Part shown: positions 14,024 to 15,852 of the stretch, piece by piece
Layout of the letters: each line of letters starts with the position of its first letter
Numbering within the stretch: position 1 is the first letter of the stretch
DNA from: Streptosporangiaceae bacterium
GTDB taxonomy: Bacteria; Actinomycetota; Actinomycetes; Streptosporangiales; Streptosporangiaceae
DNA length: 15,852 nt
NCBI GenBank assembly: GCA_030045215.1
Contig: JASIBJ010000037.1
Location: forward strand, 1-15,852
Direction of reading: 5' to 3'
Notes under the pieces: model-generated
Told to the model about the DNA's origin: nothing
What the model saw: the letters and a program-made list of their open reading frames with translations, nothing else
The model's database searches: none
Position numbers and translations under genes: made by a program

Positions 14024-14872
14024 ATGACCGAGACGTCCTTTACGGCGGGCGCGATCGCCGGCTGGGAGAGCGGCGAGGGCGCGCCGGTGCTGTTCCTGCA
14101 TGGCGGGCCAGGGATGAACGACTACGGCCGGATGCTCGGGCCGGAGGTGGCGGACTGGCGCCTCCTCTGCTTCCAGCAGCGCGGCATCAGCCCGTCCGCG
14201 ACCGGCGGTCCGTTCACGCTCGAGCAGCACGTCGCCGACGCCGCGGCCGTGCTGGATGCCCGCGCCGTGCGGCGGGCCATCGTGGTGGGCCACTCGTTCG
14301 GTGCCCACCTGGCGCTCCACCTGGCCGTCTCTCGGCCTGACCGGGTGGCCGCACTCGTCCTCGTGGACGGCCTGGGCGTGATCGGTGACGGCGGCTTGGC
14401 CGATGTGGGCACGGCGCTGGCGGCCCGCCTGCTGCCGGAGGCCGCCGAGCGGTTGCAGCACATCGCGGCCGAGCTCGGCGACGGCGAGCCGGACGACGAC
14501 ATCGCGAGCGAGCAGCTCCGCCTGGTGTGGCCCGGCTATTTCGCCAACCCAGGTTCCGCGCCGGAGCCGGGTGACCTGCGGGTCTGCGTAGCCGCGCACA
14601 AGGGCGCAGTTGCCTCGGTGACGCAGCACCTGGCGGCTGGGTTCGCGGGCCGCCTGGCGGAAATCTCCGTGCCGGTCATCTCCGTACTCGGCGAGCTCAG
14701 CCCGATGCCGGTGAGCCAGGGCCAGCAGACGGTCGCGCTGATATCCGGCGCCGAGGTCAGGATCATCCCGGCCGCGGGGCACCTGCCGTGGCACGAGCGG
14801 CCGGGCTGCGTCGCCGATGCGCTCGCGAGCGCGCAGAACCGGATCGGCCAGGCCGACCTGGCGGCCGGCTGA
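14024..14872 (+). CDS. Alpha/beta hydrolase (proline iminopeptidase-like)
   Basis: 282-residue alpha/beta-hydrolase-fold protein. LFLHGGPGMNDYGRML carries the HGGPG oxyanion loop (26-30), and FQQRGISPSA resembles the DQRGxGxS loop of S33 peptidases. The nucleophile elbow is GHSFGAHLAL with Ser91, and the catalytic His is His253 in AAGHLPWHERP. The acid residue is probably in the strand-loop near VLGELSPMP, but the usual Asp is not evident there. HGGPG with QRG is typical of prolyl aminopeptidases, although many such proteins are esterases or lactonases. There is no signal peptide, so it is cytoplasmic. A -10-like TATGGT six bases before the ATG suggests leaderless expression. The methyltransferase gene follows after 23 bases and is probably cotranscribed. 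Confidence 0.87.
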   Translation: MTETSFTAGAIAGWESGEGAPVLFLHGGPGMNDYGRMLGPEVADWRLLCFQQRGISPSATGGPFTLEQHVADAAAVLDARAVRRAIVVGHSFGAHLALHLAVSRPDRVAALVLVDGLGVIGDGGLADVGTALAARLLPEAAERLQHIAAELGDGEPDDDIASEQLRLVWPGYFANPGSAPEPGDLRVCVAAHKGAVASVTQHLAAGFAGRLAEISVPVISVLGELSPMPVSQGQQTVALISGAEVRIIPAAGHLPWHERPGCVADALASAQNRIGQADLAAG

Positions 14873-14895
14873 GCGGCGCCGGACTGCTGTGCGCC

Positions 14896-15669
14896 ATGAT
14901 GACGGGCGTGGCTGATCCGCCGGGGGAGTATCGCCTGTACTCCGACCTGGCGAAGTGGTGGCCGCTGATCTCGCCGGTAGAGGAGTACGAGCAGGATGCG
15001 GCGTCGCTGGCGCGTGCGTTCGAGTCGGCGCTGGTGCCGGTCCGGCGCGTGCTGGACCTGGGCAGCGGTGGCGGCCACGTGGCCTGGCACCTGAAGCGGC
15101 GGTTCGCCCTCACGCTGGTGGACCGGTCCGCGGAGATGCTGGCCGTGTCGCGCGAGCTCAACCCCGAGTGCGAGCACACCCGCGGCGATATGTTCACGAT
15201 CCGGCTCGGCCGCCTCTTCGATGGCGTGCTGGTTCACGACGCGGTCGACTACGTCACGACGGAGAAGGATCTTCTGCTGGTAGCGCAGACCGCGTTCGCG
15301 CACTGCGGTCCCGGCGGCGTCGCGGTGTTTGCGCCCGACCACACGGCCGACACGTTCCGGCCCGGCACCGGCGGCGGTGGCGGCGCAGACGAGACGGGCA
15401 GGCGGGCGAGCTTCCGGGAGCGGAGCCGCGACCCCGACCCGGCTGACGAGTGGATCGAGGTGGAGTACGAGTTCACGCTCCGCGACGCGGACAACCGCGT
15501 GCAGGTGGTGCGCGAGTCGCACAGACTCGGCTCGTTCCGATATGAAACCTGGAATCGGGTGCTGGCTGCGGCGGGGTTCGACCCCGAGCCGGGCAACGTG
15601 GCGGCCGCCAACGCCGGGTCGCAGGACGCGCCCGGGCTGCGGCACTTGTTCGTCGGGCACCGCCGGTAG
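14896..15669 (+). CDS. Class I SAM-dependent methyltransferase
   Basis: 257-residue Rossmann-like methyltransferase. Motif I is VLDLGSGGGHVAWHL (52-66), and Asp76 at the end of the second strand (LTLVDRSAEML) should bind the SAM ribose. FDGVLVHDAVDYVTTEKDLL corresponds to motif IV and the following helix, and GPGGVAVFAPDHT to the strand-5 region. A Gly-rich insert (GTGGGGGADETGR) precedes the C-terminal beta segment, as in the methyltransferase type-11/25 families. The start is uncertain: ATGs at 14896 and 14899 and a GTG at 14908 are possible, none with a strong ribosome site. Being 23 bases behind the hydrolase stop, it may depend on coupling. The substrate is unknown. Confidence 0.87.
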   Translation: MMTGVADPPGEYRLYSDLAKWWPLISPVEEYEQDAASLARAFESALVPVRRVLDLGSGGGHVAWHLKRRFALTLVDRSAEMLAVSRELNPECEHTRGDMFTIRLGRLFDGVLVHDAVDYVTTEKDLLLVAQTAFAHCGPGGVAVFAPDHTADTFRPGTGGGGGADETGRRASFRERSRDPDPADEWIEVEYEFTLRDADNRVQVVRESHRLGSFRYETWNRVLAAAGFDPEPGNVAAANAGSQDAPGLRHLFVGHRR

Positions 15670-15773
15670 CCGGCGTATGCTCGTGGTCGTGCGCATCTGA
15701 GCCTGATCTGCCCGAGGACCTCCTGTCCGGCTGGCCTTTGTCATGACCTCTCAAGCCGACAAGGAGCTTTCGC

Positions 15774-15852
15774 ATGCTGACGCATCAGCAGATCTTGCAT
15801 TTCCGCACGTTCGGGTACGTGACGCTGCGCGGCCTGCTCAGTCTTGCCGAGG
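15774..15852 (+). CDS. Probable phytanoyl-CoA dioxygenase (PhyH)-family protein, 5' fragment
   Basis: Only the first 26 codons are in the window. They read MLTHQQILHFRTFGYVTLRG and then LLSLAE, matching the usual PhyH-family opening (LTxEQ...FFxxxGYxxLxGLL). The family comprises Fe(II)/2-oxoglutarate-dependent oxygenases; the metal ligands lie beyond the edge. AGGAG (15761-15765) eight bases before the ATG is a good ribosome site. The preceding 104-base gap holds no clear gene; a -10-like TATGCT is at 15676-15681. Confidence 0.6.
   Translation, partial: MLTHQQILHFRTFGYVTLRGLLSLAE

Noticed and set aside
15677..15700. Seven-codon leader peptide (MLVVVRI) before the PhyH-like gene
   Set aside because: There is no ribosome site and no attenuator hairpin; the TATGCT there is more likely a -10 element or chance.
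14536..15744. 402-codon open frame on the minus strand
   Set aside because: It is antisense to the hydrolase and methyltransferase genes, both of which show intact catalytic motifs on the plus strand.

Overview
The window is 15.85 kb of very GC-rich DNA with strong third-position GC bias, GTG and TTG starts, 4-base start/stop overlaps and several apparently leaderless genes. This points to a high-GC actinomycete chromosome, probably a soil actinobacterium; the genus cannot be told from the sequence. There are no tRNA or rRNA genes, no transposases, no phage genes and no CRISPR array.

Layout. (1) 1-2407: two coupled FtsX-type ABC permease genes, the first cut by the window edge. (2) 2388-3894: an ECF sigma factor with a fused C-terminal SnoaL/NTF2-like domain, divergent from a stand-alone NTF2-like (SgcJ/EcaC-type) protein. 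(3) 3943-5580: an archaeal-type, probably non-discriminating aspartyl-tRNA synthetase with a long leader. The leader has every element of a translational T-box riboswitch: Stem I with specifier codon GAC, a UGGC T-box bulge, a complete antisequestrator, and an alternative pairing that hides the Shine-Dalgarno. (4) 5667-6362: a PaiB-like FMN-binding protein. (5) 6363-6781: a 419-base non-coding stretch with a 91-nt near-perfect inverted repeat and six tandem 26/27-bp repeats. (6) 6782-8006: a divergent marR/yceI pair with an operator-like array between them. (7) 8334-11925: a three-gene molybdenum hydroxylase operon in the order large-small-medium (Mo subunit, 2Fe-2S subunit, FAD subunit). (8) 12153-12377: a small, extremely acidic protein built of 25-residue repeats. 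(9) 12426-13909: a reverse-strand pair, a TTG-started BCP/PrxQ peroxiredoxin followed by an SDR-type NAD-dependent epimerase/reductase. (10) 14024-15669: an alpha/beta hydrolase and a SAM methyltransferase on the plus strand. (11) 15774-end: the first codons of a probable phytanoyl-CoA dioxygenase-family gene.

How the genes fit together. The window is a chain of small independent units rather than one pathway. Clear functional units are the Mo hydroxylase operon, the MarR-controlled yceI, the permease pair, and the aspS2 gene with its own tRNA-sensing leader. The most notable item is the Asp-specific T-box on a second-type AspRS. The inverted-repeat/tandem-repeat block and the acidic repeat protein are the best candidates for undescribed elements.
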